Assembly (NCBI GenBank): GCA_026936325.1
Contig: JAPTHN010000039.1
Coordinates: 372,001-436,000 of the forward strand
Length of the DNA: 64,000 nucleotides
Direction: 5' to 3'
Source: Platynereis dumerilii
Lineage: Eukaryota > Annelida > Polychaeta > Phyllodocida > Nereididae
Shown: piece by piece, positions 1 through 11,336 of the stretch
How positions within the stretch are numbered: position 1 is the first letter of the stretch
How the letters are laid out: every line of letters starts with the position of its first letter
Translations under genes and position numbers: made by a program
The notes under the pieces: generated by a model
What the model was told of the DNA's origin: nothing
Databases searched by the model: none
What the model saw: only the letters and a program-made list of their open reading frames with translations

Positions 1-1938
1 TTTCCCAAACAAAGATTTATATGTTTCAAAATTGATAAAGATAACGAAATGTTGCTCTGCATACAAAGCCCAGTATGCAATTTACATTTTTAATAGATAT
101 AGTTATTAGCACAGGAGATATAACATGCTTATATGGCACTGAAAATTTTATTGGAGGCGTCAGGGTCGGGACACCAGCAGACAATCACAAAATAAATGAA
201 TGAATTGCAACCAGTGGCCATGGTTAAGTCACTTTGCTGGTCTAACATTATTCCTTACTCAGTTTTTAACTTTTAATAGCTTTTACATTCATCAAAAAAT
301 GTTGTTTGATAATCTTAAAGTATATTAATATTAATCTTTATTTATAGTCTTTTTTCATGGTTCTGGGTCGAAACTGAGTTTAAATTTGGTCTCAATATAC
401 CCAGTCTAGGCAAGTTTTGTCAGACATTAAAATTTGGCTGTTAAACTGGGTCTAAACTGAAGTTAAACTTGGTTTAATTAAAGGTGTTAGGGTCGGGACA
501 GAGGTGTTAGGGTCGGGACATGCAGTAATTTTCAATATTAGCTAAATATCCAGACAGGCAGATGCATCCTTTTTAGTGCTAAATTATTAAGCCACTTTGG
601 AAGAAAAATGTTGAAGTGAAAAGGTTTATGTAGCCAGCCTGTGTTGGACTGAGAGCAACTACTAAATTAGTGTTAGGGTCGGGACAACTTTTACAAGTCA
701 ATAAAAAATGATTCCAACAAGTAGCTATGACATTTATATATGAAAATAAGGTATAATATGCAATAGAGGAGTCCTCAAACTAAGTCGGGAGAGTTAATAC
801 TATATAGGATACCAAGAGCTAACCAGTACACAGACTTGTTTAACAGAAATTGCTAAAATATCAATTTTTGGCTTCATTTGCCATTTTGGAGTCTCATTGA
901 CACTATTTGACAAATACCCAGAGCATCAGATTGCAATTGATAGTCACTGAACAAGAACTACCTTGGCCACAGTCGAGAATACTTTCCATTGACAAATTGT
1001 TGAAATTATTTTGCAAATGAAGGGTTAAACATTGCTCAAAATATGCATGTCACGCTAAAATGCTAAAAAATTGCCAATTTTTGGATGTTCAAGACATCTG
1101 ATTTCTGGAACCAATACTCCGATTGCCCTGAAATTTGAAATATTTACTGACAAATTAGTGTTAAAGATAACAAAGTACTGTGGAATGGAACATACATATT
1201 TTGTATGGTTTTGTAGCAGATAAAATGCTGGCTTCACCTGAAATACGCAAAAATCTGCACCAGGCCTTAAAATGCGTGTGTTGTTCGGTGTTTTTTGCAA
1301 AACAAGCGATCTTCAGCTTTCCTGGAGTAATCAAACCAATGAAAACACATACTATATTGTTGGTTGAAAGTTTGATACATTACACTTTATATAAATGAAT
1401 CAGTTTGTAATCACTTCAACTGCGATTTGAAAACAATAGAGGCCCACCGGATATACCCCCCCCCCCCCCGTCCTCAAATAGAGCCCACCCCACCCCCTCC
1501 TCAAACAGCGGCAATCAGCTGCTGGAAGGACTTCTTTGAATATGTGGGATGGGTGGGGATTCTGATCAAGTAAATTCAGTACAAATATATATATGAGGGG
1601 AGGGAATGAGCAGGATTGCTGGTGGGGGGTTGGAGAAGCTATATTATGAAATTAAATAAATTACAGCTTGAATGATTCATCTGAACACAACTACATGAAT
1701 AGTATTATTGTCATATGATGTCCATTATGGTATATTTTATTACACTACTTTTCCTTATTTTATATTCAACTATTTGTGTTACATCCTCATTTCAAAATTC
1801 TTACAAGCATGACATATACATTGTGTGGATTCGCTGTTCTATCTCTTTATTATTTTTTTTTTACATATGCCCTACAGTAAATTATTGATGATGACCTTGT
1901 GTATTTTCTTCAAAATTTCAGACAATTAAATTCGAACC
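1..1938. other. AT-rich spacer with repeated TTAGGGTCGGGACA motif
   Basis: No gene is recognised. A GTGTTAGGGTCGGGACA-type motif occurs four times: about 153-174 (as GCGTCAGGGTCGGGACA), 482-500, 503-520 and 671-686. Near 1430-1520 lies a C-rich stretch built on AGGCCCACC and CTCAAATAGAG words, which reappears in altered form near 9205-9285, so it is an interspersed repeat. The open frames at 1055-1300 and 1180-1398 overlap on opposite strands and look like chance. Confidence 0.6.

Positions 1939-2029
<91 letters not shown>
1939..2029. repeat. (CTAT)n microsatellite
   Basis: An uninterrupted CTAT tract of about 91 bp. It directly abuts the small inverted-repeat element at 2044-2139. Its counterpart in copy 2 is 40597-40683 and is slightly shorter. 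Confidence 0.97.
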
Positions 2030-2043
2030 CAGCCTGTCCTCCA

Positions 2044-2139
2044 GCTAAATTCGGACATATTGTCTCAGTGTCAAAAGACCCTAAATACAGACAATAGGTC
2101 TGAATGTGCCACTTTTCAGACAATATCTCCGAATTTAGC
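2044..2139. mobile_element. Small inverted-repeat (MITE-like) element beside CTAT microsatellite
   Basis: The 22 bp at 2044-2065 and the 22 bp at 2118-2139 are near-perfect inverted repeats (one mismatch), starting GCTAAATTCGGA and ending TCCGAATTTAGC. A related sequence lies in opposite orientation at about 5569-5664, sharing GACATATTGTCT, AGTGTCAAAA and GAATGTGCCACTTTTC, and also abuts an ATCT tract. This supports a dispersed element. No clear target duplication was seen, so the class is open. Confidence 0.6.
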
Positions 2140-3281
2140 CTATTTCAGCAAATAGATCCATTTCTGAACCAACCCTGTAGATAACTAGCCCAGTAGCCAT
2201 TGAAAAAGCGGCAATGCCGGCTTGTTATTAATTTTTTGCTTTAGTAGAATGGTTTTAAAAACATTGAAGTGGCCTTTAAGCACCCATTAAAAAAAACTAA
2301 TTAAGAATAGCTTGAGTTCAGGTTAAATGGGCCTGCATCTTAATTCTTATAAATGTGCAGACCTGTGCACCCGACAACCCATCATATAATTTTGATTTCC
2401 ATAAATAACACCAGGGGGAAATCAAATGGATGTGACTTTACCTCCTGTATTTCTGCATCTCATTTTTTAATTTTGTCGGTTAACTATTTCTATTCACCTG
2501 AGACTATTGCTGCATAATATTTTATTTTCCATAAATAACACTCAATAATGGGGTTATGATAGTGGATGCTATTAATCCTGTATTTCTTCACCATCATAAT
2601 TTAAAACCATTGTAGGCAGTTGAGGGGGAACCATTGGGTGGATGGAAAGGGGGAAAGTAAGGAAACAGTGGATTTCCGCATATTAAAGTTGCGGATCGAG
2701 AGAGGGGGGGCTGGGGTCGGGAGGTTTAAGCTCCCCCCCCCCCCGTGGGAGGGGGGGGCGATGTTATGTATGCACCATAAAGATACACCTCATCCCAAAT
2801 TGGTGAGCGTGAATACTATAGGAACTATAGATCTATCAGAATGTTTTAAAATTCAATAGCAACTACCAGAAATATTATTCCGCCTTAAATATTATTATGT
2901 TAGATGCAGTTACACTTTCAGATTGCACACTCCAATATCATACTATTCAGTGGTATTGGTGTTCAAATTCCATATTAGAATGATTGATTTTGAATATATA
3001 CAAATAATGTTACATTGCTGTGTATTTGTCCATGTTATATAATTGTTGTTTTTGAGATAGGAACAATCGATCTCTGAAAACAAAGAATGGATCATTTTCT
3101 TTCATAAATGTAAAATTGGCTGTATTGGGAGCAAAAGTTGCTTGTTGGTATGTCAATATCTACAGAAGGAAATGTATTGCTAAATATTAATAAACAATAA
3201 ATTGTATAGTGTATACCCCCACCCTCCCTGTGCCATTCCACCCCTTTTGTTTTGTTCAGGTTCTTCAATTGATACTCCCGC
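2140..3281. other. AT-rich spacer with a local degenerate duplication
   Basis: No gene is recognised. Two similar blocks at about 2393-2480 and 2525-2610 share TTCCATAAATAACAC and TCCTGTATTTCT, indicating an old local duplication of roughly 130-bp period. Poly-G and poly-C runs near 2704-2758 produce a chance open frame. Confidence 0.5.
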
Positions 3282-3451
3282 TTAAAGACCGACAAACGCA
3301 CTAGTAGAGTTGGGCTCAGTTGCCAATTTATTATGGCAATACATTACAATTACAAAACACACAAAACATATATTACGGACAAGACAGGACAGACAGGACA
3401 AGACAGACAAGACAACACACAGACAAAACAGACATATAACATAAAGGTTAA
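3282..3451. repeat. 170-bp direct repeat, left member (TTAA-bounded)
   Basis: This is essentially identical to 4336-4505. Both members begin TTAAAGACCGACAAACGC and end AAAGGTTAA, so each is bounded by TTAA. The interior is rich in GACA words. The pair brackets 884 bp and has the geometry of the terminal repeats of a small non-autonomous LTR-type element, probably read on the minus strand. No capsid or polymerase-like coding region is visible between them and no matching target duplication was found, so the LTR reading is tentative. Confidence 0.75.
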
Positions 3452-4335
3452 TTAATACTGTAAGTTGGAGCACTTGGCTCCTTAGTCCATAAAGATCCCT
3501 GAGCCGGATCAAAGTCTTTGGTTTTCTTTAAAATTTTTTATATCATGATATTTTTTAAAAATCGAATTGGTATAACAAGTAGCGTCCAATAGAAGTTAAT
3601 AATAAGGGCTATTAGCCCAAGTCCATGTAGCCGAAAGGCCAGAGCGAGCGAATAATATGATGAACATTTTATATTATATACCGAGCAGAAACTTATTAAA
3701 TTCAATACACAAGGATCAAAAATGATTCAAGAAAATTTTTTTATCAAGTTCTTACAACACATATAAAAATTAACATTTTTATACTGAAAGGCAGATGGAA
3801 GAGAATGTATATCATGAACAATACTGATGTAAATAGCACTTGTGGTTATATCAAGTAAATGAAGTGTTTTTTAATTACATATACGACATTAAAAATTTTT
3901 ATTTTTTAATCCACTATAAAGATTTGCAGCCCCCGCTGGTGAGAACCTGGAGCTTCTGCAGCTGGAATGAAGACAAGTTCAAGAGCACAGTCTAAAGAAG
4001 GCAAACAATTTTTTGAGTTTACCCAAAGTATGAACATAATTTTTTAGTTTTGTAATTTATTAGGAATAAAGTTGTAATTTCTTATTAAAATTTGAATTTT
4101 GAATTTTTTTTTAACTGATAATAAAAATGGGGCTGGGCGTGGTGGGAGAACGAAGAAAAAATGATGAAGAGTCCCGTGCGGGAGGAACTACGTCACGAGG
4201 GGCCTGGCCACTTCTCGCGAGAGCGAGACTCGCTTCGTGAAACTCCGGCAGGACCGAATGAATTGTAAACAACCGGGTGCAAGTGAGCCACTCTGCTCTG
4301 CCGTCTCTAACCATTCTTACCAACGGTAAGACCGA
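3452..4335. other. Segment between the 170-bp direct repeats, CpG-rich at right end
   Basis: The left two thirds are AT-rich. The right end (about 4130-4330) is abruptly GC- and CpG-rich. It contains the palindrome TCTCGCGAGA (4213-4222), a known animal promoter element, plus CTACGTCACGAG and a 7-bp inverted repeat TCTTACC-AAC-GGTAAGA just before the right repeat. The minus-strand open frame at 4111-4323 has no recognised similarity. The segment could be the body of a small terminal-repeat element or a captured promoter fragment. Confidence 0.45.
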
Positions 4336-4505
4336 TTAAAGACCGACAAACGCACTAGTAGAGTTGGGCTCAGTTGCCAATTTATTATGGCAATACATTA
4401 CAATTACAAAACACACAAAACATATATTACGGACAAGACAGGACAGACAGGACAAGACAGACAAGACAACACACAGACAAAACAGACATATAACATAAAG
4501 GTTAA
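4336..4505. repeat. 170-bp direct repeat, right member (TTAA-bounded)
   Basis: Near-identical partner of 3282-3451 in the same orientation. The near-identity suggests recent origin or homogenisation. Flanking bases outside the TTAA ends differ on the two sides. Confidence 0.75.
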
Positions 4506-4929
4506 AAGCATATAATTGGTCTTATCAACCCTCTTTTGTTAAAATGTGTATAATAGCATTGAATTATTAGTATAGTTGACCTGGTTACATATTGACAGTA
4601 ATACTGATTATAATACATACATAAATAGTTATATAAAACAAGACATTCAATTCTAGGAAGTTTAAGACAAGCATGAGAATGAATACTCATATGTGCACAA
4701 AAACTGAGAGAATTTTTTGCTTTTGAAATACCCAGTCATGTTCTCTTGAAGTCTTGCATAGGGGTGCTTTAATTTTTGATATAGGTCCTGACTCCTGTAT
4801 CATCGTCATACTATGTATACATACGTAAAAGCATGTACAAAATCTATTGAAAAAACATGCATATAATATTAAATATAGGCCTATAGCACTAAATATAGTT
4901 CAATATTTAAATCTTTTTTATGGTATTCC

Positions 4930-5070
4930 CGTACAGGGGGGGAAGGGTTCGAATCCAGCTATTCCTGGGTCTCCTGGGCCTATGTTGGACGGCTGTTTCA
5001 ATCATTCTTCGCCTCATTGCTGTGTGCTCCTCCTGTACTAATTAACATAAATACAGGACGTAAAGCCCCA
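4930..5070 (+). mobile_element. tRNA-like SINE fragment (B box present)
   Basis: GGTTCGAATCC at 4946-4956 is a perfect RNA polymerase III B box as found in tRNA T-arms. No clear A box lies 30-60 bp upstream, so the head is probably truncated or diverged. The body downstream (from about 4977) includes CCTATGTTGGACGGCTG, TTTCAATCATTCTTCGCC and CTCCTCCTGTA, and ends ATAAATACAGGACGTAAAGC. The same body occurs split at 7233-7286 and 8189-8211 and, tandemly amplified on the other strand, at 36062-36535. Dispersal supports a SINE. Confidence 0.55.
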
Positions 5071-5678
5071 ATCATCCATCCATCAAACAACCCTTCCCCA
5101 CCAAGCACTGTTGAGGAACCTTATAGGTGGAGCCACATGTGGTATACTCTCTCGTATAAGAATGCATTGGAGTATGGCTGAACACATAACTGTAAACTGA
5201 ATCAATTTTAACCCATGTGCGGACTTAGCCTGGGGGGGGCAAGGACCACTGACGTTATAAGTAGCATTTCGCAATGAGTGGGCCTGCAAATGCCGAAAAA
5301 TCCCATAGGACTGAGGCAAAATAGCACTTTCCTCAATTTTTCCGTATTTTTCCTGATTTGGTATGTAAATCCTCACCCTTCCCTGATTTTATTTAGGCAA
5401 GGGACAAAAACGACCTAGACATGGGATATTCTATGCAAAATTGTTTAGTATATTTCTAATACCTAGAAGAATCCCAATTATATAAAGGTGCGTTCAATTT
5501 ATTAAGCACAGCCTCCTCACAGCTGAACATAAATAGATACTCCATACAATCAGTTAAGATTCAGATCAAGGTAAATACAGACAATAGCTCCGAAAAGTGG
5601 CACATTCAGAGCTATGTGCTGACTTCAGGTGTTTTTGACACTAAGACAATATGTCTGAATCTCCTGGATGACATGTTG
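5071..5678. other. Spacer containing an inverted copy of the microsatellite-linked element
   Basis: No gene is recognised. About 5569-5664 is a diverged, reverse-oriented relative of the inverted-repeat element at 2044-2139, again directly next to an ATCT tract. Confidence 0.5.

Positions 5679-5756
<78 letters not shown>
5679..5756. repeat. (ATCT)n microsatellite
   Basis: A pure ATCT tract of about 78 bp, followed by GATTATTGATTGATT. The copy-2 counterpart (44334-44425) is longer. Confidence 0.97.
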
Positions 5757-6391
5757 TGATTATTGATTGATTTACACACAGACGTAGTCAATCCTAAAAC
5801 TACTAGCACACTCCCTGAATGACATTAAGAGATCTGTCATGAAAAAGTGTGCACCATTCATAAAACAAACAAAACAAGATACATGACATTGTATTGGACA
5901 GCCTGAACTGCAAGCAACAATCCCAGAGAGTTCTGGGCAGCCATGTTGGAGGCAATTCAGTTTTGAAAATCGATTAATTGAGGGATAAACAGCTATTCAC
6001 AAGAAATCAGATACTGGGTACTTGAAAGAATGCCATAAAAGGACTGCAAGAACAGTGCCTCCTTGTTTCACCCCGTTTTATAATGTCCACAGCGCCCATT
6101 AGATCTTTATCTGCCATGAAGTGTGGGAACATGAAAACGGTACGTTATAAAAAGCCGGGTGGGGTTAACTTATAGATCCATGGGGTAATTAAGTCCAATA
6201 GGTCCTCCTTTAGATTCGGATTGGGCCTGTTATGTAATCAGCAGTTGTCCTGCATCGCGCTGCACCACTCAAGCTTGTAGTGTCATAGCTCTATGGTCAT
6301 ACTGAACAAGGTGTTAATCATATTTTCTTGTTATTTACTTTAAGGTCAATGCATTGTACTTATAAGTATGGCTTATCCATTTTGCCAAGCA

Positions 6392-6497
<106 letters not shown>

Positions 6498-7232
6498 GAT
6501 GGGTTTAGAGCTCTTTGCATTGTTTACAGGTTGGCGGTTCCTTGAAAAAATTAATTTTCTTCTTTTTAATTTGCAAGCTGGCTTTGCAACGTCATTGACA
6601 GTTACTAGTACTTGTTGGTCTCCTAATCTTTTTATTAGGTACATGTTTACTTCTTAAATTGGTTAATAAGTTTGTTTATTCAAACCTATGCTGCCAGATA
6701 TGCTATACTATGTAGAATAAACTGACACTATGATACATGTAACTAGCAAAATCATTAAAACATTTTCAAGTAAGAGACATCACAAGAGCAAGTTGAATGT
6801 TCATTTTGAAACTGTTTGAACTGCAAAGATCTCTAAATGCCAATCACTGACCACTGACCAGGGACCACAAAAAGACAAACAACAACATATACATTTGCCA
6901 TAGAAGACTTGATTGATTGATAAATATAGAATTACAGATAGAGATATAGAGTCATATAGATAGAATGATCGAACCCAGCACCAAATTTCTACTAGACTTT
7001 TAATTGTCCGATTTGCTAGATCTTTTAACCACATTGAAGAGAAACTTCTCCTGCACAATGGCCCCTATTGGAAAGTTTGTGAGCCTACCGTAATTCCACG
7101 AACAATCAATTTAAATCGAGAAAGGGGGGGGGCAGAGTAGGGCAGTTTACACCTGACCTTCCCTGCAAGGGCAGGTCCAATGCCCTAATATAACTGTTCC
7201 CGTGGACGTTCTATTCCCTGAGTGAGTTTGGA
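6498..7232. other. Spacer, nothing recognised
   Basis: AT-rich unique-looking sequence with short open frames only. A minus-strand frame at 6801-7058 has no recognisable domain. A poly-G run at 7125-7132 precedes the SINE remnant. Confidence 0.4.
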
Positions 7233-7286
7233 GGGGGGGGGGCTGTTTCAATCTTCCTTCGCCTCATTGTCGTGTCCTCCTCCTGT
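7233..7286 (+). mobile_element. SINE fragment, 5' part of a copy split by a LINE
   Basis: It carries CTGTTTCAATCTTCCTTCGC and CCTCCTCCTGTA, matching the SINE body at about 4998-5037. The SINE sequence resumes at 8189 (CATAAATACAGGACGTAAAG). The intervening 0.9 kb is a LINE remnant, so the LINE landed inside this SINE copy. Confidence 0.6.
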
Positions 7287-8188
7287 AATTTGTAATTTGT
7301 TTATTTCAATACCATCATTGTAACCACATTTTACAAGTATATATATAAATTTACGTATACAATCGAAGTGACAGATGGTAATGGGAGAACACCCGAGCAT
7401 GAAATTCCATTGCCAATATACAGGTGGGTATCCCCCGATGAAATAGCTTAATACAAGAAATTATACTAAACGATGTATGAAAATGAAATGATTATGATGA
7501 AATGATTATGATAATGAATTGATTTTCAACTAAATACAAACATCAGTGTTATTTTAAGTGTTATCAATTACACATAGAGTCACACAAATGAAATAACAAA
7601 GTAATGGCACTAATATGGTAGCAACAATGAATCTTATCTAGTCTAACTATTCTTTGATAACATGAATGCATATTATATTCAGAGCAGTTTCAGGTATGAA
7701 ATATATATAAACAAATAAACACAATTATAATAATTAATTGGCTGTAATCACTGCTTGCTTCGACCTTGGCCCCTCTTGGTGCCTAGGTCAAAGTTAAAGA
7801 GTGGCCACAACCTAATATAATATAAACAAATAAACATAATTGTAATAATTAATCACTGCTTGCTTCGACCTTGGCCTCTCTTGATGCCTAGGTCTAAATA
7901 CATAGCGCCATAATTGATACATTTAAAATCTAGAAGAAAAGAATTTCTTTTTAAAAGATGTTTTTGTTGTTGAGTTTTTTATGCTCTTCCCAAAAAACTT
8001 TTATTATAAATTTGCAGAGTGTGAATACGCGTTAGTAGAACATTCATATTACGTGTTTGATGATACGTTGGAACTTCAGATAAATTAGTGATGCGTTTTG
8101 GCAACACATTGTTCACATATCTATATGATATATTTACCAATGCAAAATCAGTCATGTCACCTAATTCTGTCCTAATTCCTACCTAGTG
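7287..8188 (-). mobile_element. 5'-truncated LINE remnant, C-terminal ORF2 end plus 3' UTR
   Basis: Read on the minus strand, about 8150-7970 encodes a stretch with ISYRYVNNVLPKRITNL, followed by RIHTLQIYNKSFLGRA. This resembles the region after the reverse transcriptase of CR1/jockey-like non-LTR elements and matches LSYRYIYDTLRQRIANIF from the plus-strand LINE piece at 30072-30913. The 3' UTR holds an internal duplication (about 7702-7791 and 7814-7893) centred on ACTGCTTGCTTCGACCTTGG. The 3' end has a short repeated tail of AATTTGT words. Only the last few hundred bases survive, as is usual for target-primed LINE insertions. Confidence 0.65.
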
Positions 8189-8211
8189 CATAAATACAGG
8201 ACGTAAAGCCC
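8189..8211 (+). mobile_element. SINE fragment, 3' part of the split copy
   Basis: CATAAATACAGGACGTAAAG matches the end of the SINE at 4930-5070 and is followed by a poly-C tract. Together with 7233-7286 it delimits the LINE insertion. Confidence 0.55.
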
Positions 8212-8330
8212 CCCCCCCCCCATCTGGCTCGCCACTTTCACAGGCTACCACATATATAGATAGCCAGATCATAGATCTATTATAATCTTTATTAACTCCA
8301 TGGCTAGATAGCTGGTGCAGAATGTTCAGT

Positions 8331-8735
8331 AATTCTGAAAATGGTCAATTGATCAATTACATATTCTCAATTTTAACGTTGATAATTATCATCTATCAGT
8401 GTTGACAATTAACAACATTCATCATCATCTATATAGGCCTATACACAGTAATTAGTTACAAGTAGGCCTGTGACAGTGACACATAGGTAAACATTTAGCT
8501 TGGTACATCTACCCCACCCCTACCCCCCTCCATGGATAAGCCACTGGTACACTGCATGTCAGACCAATCATTGTGTAGTACATGTATTTGCCTGTTCCAT
8601 ATATAAACTGTGAAATATTTCCAGTGGTTAAAGTGTGTTGCAAATTCCGTGATGGCCCTGGTGGGTTTTTATTCAGCAATTTCAGCAAATATTGATCCTA
8701 ACTTCTTCTTTATAAAGGAGGTCTTTGTTTTACCA
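8331..8735. repeat. Dispersed ~400-bp repeat, member 1
   Basis: It shares an ordered series of words with 14285-14690, including GGTCAATTGATCAATTA, TGTTGACAATTAACAACATT, TTACAAGTAGGCCTGTG, CCATGGATAAGC and GTCTTTGTTTTACCAGGCC. By eye the two are roughly 75-85% identical with indels. No coding potential is seen, so it is an unclassified interspersed repeat. Confidence 0.65.
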
Positions 8736-9860
8736 GGCCAATACTTTCCACAATGGAATTGACTGTCCATGCATGTTATTCGAAATTTACACCCATTTCC
8801 ATTCTGGACTTCACTGGGATTCTAAAACCACCAGTTTAACTAAATTCGATTAAAGCATGCATTCAATAATAGATTGAAGTGGGTGTATTTATGAATAAGC
8901 AACATGTTTTGTTGTTGTTGTTTTTTGTTTTTTTTACATAAACTGGTATTCTTTAAAAGTCCTAAACAACCCTGTCAAGGCATTAGTACAAAAAAGCACT
9001 GCCTGATGTTGATGACCAAAATAATTTTTGGGACCTTTCAAAGCAAATATATGCAGTCCAAATAAAGCCCATTCCCTTGGAACAGAGGCACGGGTCAGGT
9101 ACCACAAGGTGCTTGTCCAAGATAATAAACAAATAAAGGCTTCACTTGAATAAAGGCTTCACTTGAATAAAAGCCCCAATTGAGTTCATAATTTCTTGTT
9201 TCATGAAAACAATAAAGGCCCACCTCGAATATAGGTCCACCTCAAACAGAGACCCCCCCCCTTCCCTCAAATAGAGGCCCTGCTGGAAGAGAAAGGAAGG
9301 AAGGAGAATAAGGTAGGGGGGAAGAATGGGAGAAAGGGGGAGGAAGGAAGGGTAGCTCAACAGGTAGCTCAAGGGGATTTTACATTATTTGTCTCACTTT
9401 AAAAAAACGAAAAAGGTTGTTGTTTTAATTCAATTATTACAACAACCAAGTCACTAAAATTTTATTACTGGTAGAAATAACACCCCGTAATACAATAGAA
9501 TTATATTTAATCATAGAGCTGTAAGGTTAAGTTTTAGATCCATGATTTAATCATGTCTGCAGCTTCAATCAGTAGGCTATGAATGCCCCAGCATCTCATC
9601 ATAAGTACAGTTTTGCATGATTGCAGTTGTTATATGGGGGAAATTAGGGTCAAATATGCCAATTCAGCAAAAAGCAGGCTCATTTTGGGGTAGTTTCCCA
9701 TACTATTTAGGCATATCTATACCGAAAATTAACAATATTCTTGATCTTGTACATGTTCCTTCAGAATTAAATACATAGTTCATTTCCTTCTTCTTCTTTC
9801 TTCATTTCCTGGTGACAAAATTTCATAAAGTATGTATTTCATTATGTGTGGAGAATGAGT
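8736..9860. other. Spacer with AGGCCCACC/CTCAAATAGAG repeat and GGAAGG tract
   Basis: No gene. Around 9130-9290 are tandem words AATAAAGGCTTCACTTG and a relative of the C-rich repeat at 1430-1520. A purine-rich GGAAGG stretch (9290-9350) creates a spurious minus-strand frame. Confidence 0.45.
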
Positions 9861-9861
9861 T

Positions 9862-9928
<67 letters not shown>

Positions 9929-9946
9929 TAGATAGATTAGATAGAT

Positions 9947-10019
<73 letters not shown>

Positions 10020-10050
10020 GAGAAGCCATCATCTGATAGATAGATAGATA
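9861..10050. repeat. Compound (GATA)n-(GATT)n microsatellite
   Basis: GATA repeats with occasional TTAGATA interruptions pass into pure GATT repeats, then a short spacer and more GATA. The copy-2 counterpart (48484-48676) differs in interruption pattern. Confidence 0.95.
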
Positions 10051-10588
10051 GGAATACCAGTCAATATCTACTTTTTCCAAAATCTACTTTTCCATAATAC
10101 TTTTCCTTAATATACTTTTCCTTAAATCTATTTTTTTGAAAACCAAACTCTACTTCAGTTGCCAAAATCTATTTCTATCCATACTCCCCTGCAGCTTGAC
10201 TGCCCCCCCCCTCTCTCGGCTGCCCCCCAAGATAAGACAGGCAGCCCCACTTTCACCCTTGGCTGCACAAGGCCATGATTGGTCAGTTCATTTTGGCGGG
10301 ACTTCCTGGCTCCACCTCTTCTCAGCTCTGCTTGGATGCACCATCTAGTCTCAGCCCAGGAAGTCTATGGATGTGCATGAATCAACATCAAGAAAATGGT
10401 TTTCTGTTTCATTTGGGATCTTACTCTCTCAATATCAGTAGGTATGTTTTCTTTTGCCATCACGAAAGTTATTTGTGTACATAATATTTAATTGTACTGA
10501 CTTAATAGTAACTGTTCTATGGCCTAACACAATATTTTACTATTTGCCTATTTTACCTATCTCTAATTAGTGACTCCTGTTATTTTAG

Positions 10589-10795
10589 GTGAATCCGGCT
10601 TCCTTAGAACATCTACAGAATACTGACTGCTTGAAAGCAAATGGATACATGCAAACTTGACAGCAAGCTGCATGACACAGCAACCTCCTGTCCCAAGAAC
10701 TGACCATGTCACTCTGAGAAAAGTTACTTTCCCTGAGTGTGACCGTGTGGACCCCTTGACCAGAATCCACTTGATAACCACAGCAGGATTTCTTG
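10589..10795 (+). CDS. Candidate upstream exon of the integrase-core gene
   Basis: The segment has a strong acceptor (TGTTATTTTAG before 10589) and a strong donor (CTTG/GTAAGT, GT at 10796-10797). From an ATG at 10672 a frame runs to the donor and leaves one base of a codon, exactly the phase needed by the exon starting at 16303. Its end includes RVDP followed by 17 residues before FWNLDG. Family members also carry an R/VDP motif shortly before the WHIDGNHKLIR catalytic block. Nearer the acceptor the segment does not read as one clean frame, so it may be partly untranslated or decayed. The link to the integrase rests on phase, position and the short motif, not on a domain match. Copy 2: 49219-49425. 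Confidence 0.45.
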
Positions 10796-11140
10796 GTAAG
10801 TGCACAATATTTCATTATTTTGCAGGAAAATCCAACAGCTATGCCATTACTATCACAACAAATAGTGTGACTGGCATGCATGCAATACTGATGTGCAGCC
10901 TGTCGTTTTTATCTTGATAAACCTATTTTAAATGAGCAAAAATGTTTACCCATCTCTTCTGTTCTTTTCTCTTTAATCTAAATCAATCAAGGCCTCTCTG
11001 TCTATCCATTTTATTGTGTTCTATTCCCTCCAATCTACGGGAAAATTACTGGCATTTCATTATTTTGCATCAAATTAAGACCAGCATGTTTTATTAGTTA
11101 AGACTGATTCAGCTTAAATTTAGGACCATGAAAAAAATTG

Positions 11141-11260
11141 ACAAGTAGACAGACAGATAGACAGACAGAGAGACAAGTAGATATACAGATAGTAGATAAG
11201 ACAGATAGCTAGATAGCTAGATAGATAGATAGATAGATTGATATTTGTCTAGCTCTATCC

Positions 11261-11330
<70 letters not shown>

Positions 11331-11336
11331 TTATCT
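11141..11336. repeat. Compound microsatellite, (GACA/GATA)n then inverted (ATCT)n
   Basis: Imperfect GACA/GATA repeats on the left are followed after about 25 bp by a pure ATCT tract. The two halves are therefore complementary and could fold into a long hairpin. The tract lies in the presumed first intron of the integrase gene. Copy 2: 49771-49964. Confidence 0.93.

Noticed and set aside
4111-4323. Minus-strand frame in the CpG-rich patch as a gene
   Set aside because: GC-rich DNA favours long chance frames, there is no recognisable domain, and it lies between terminal-type repeats.
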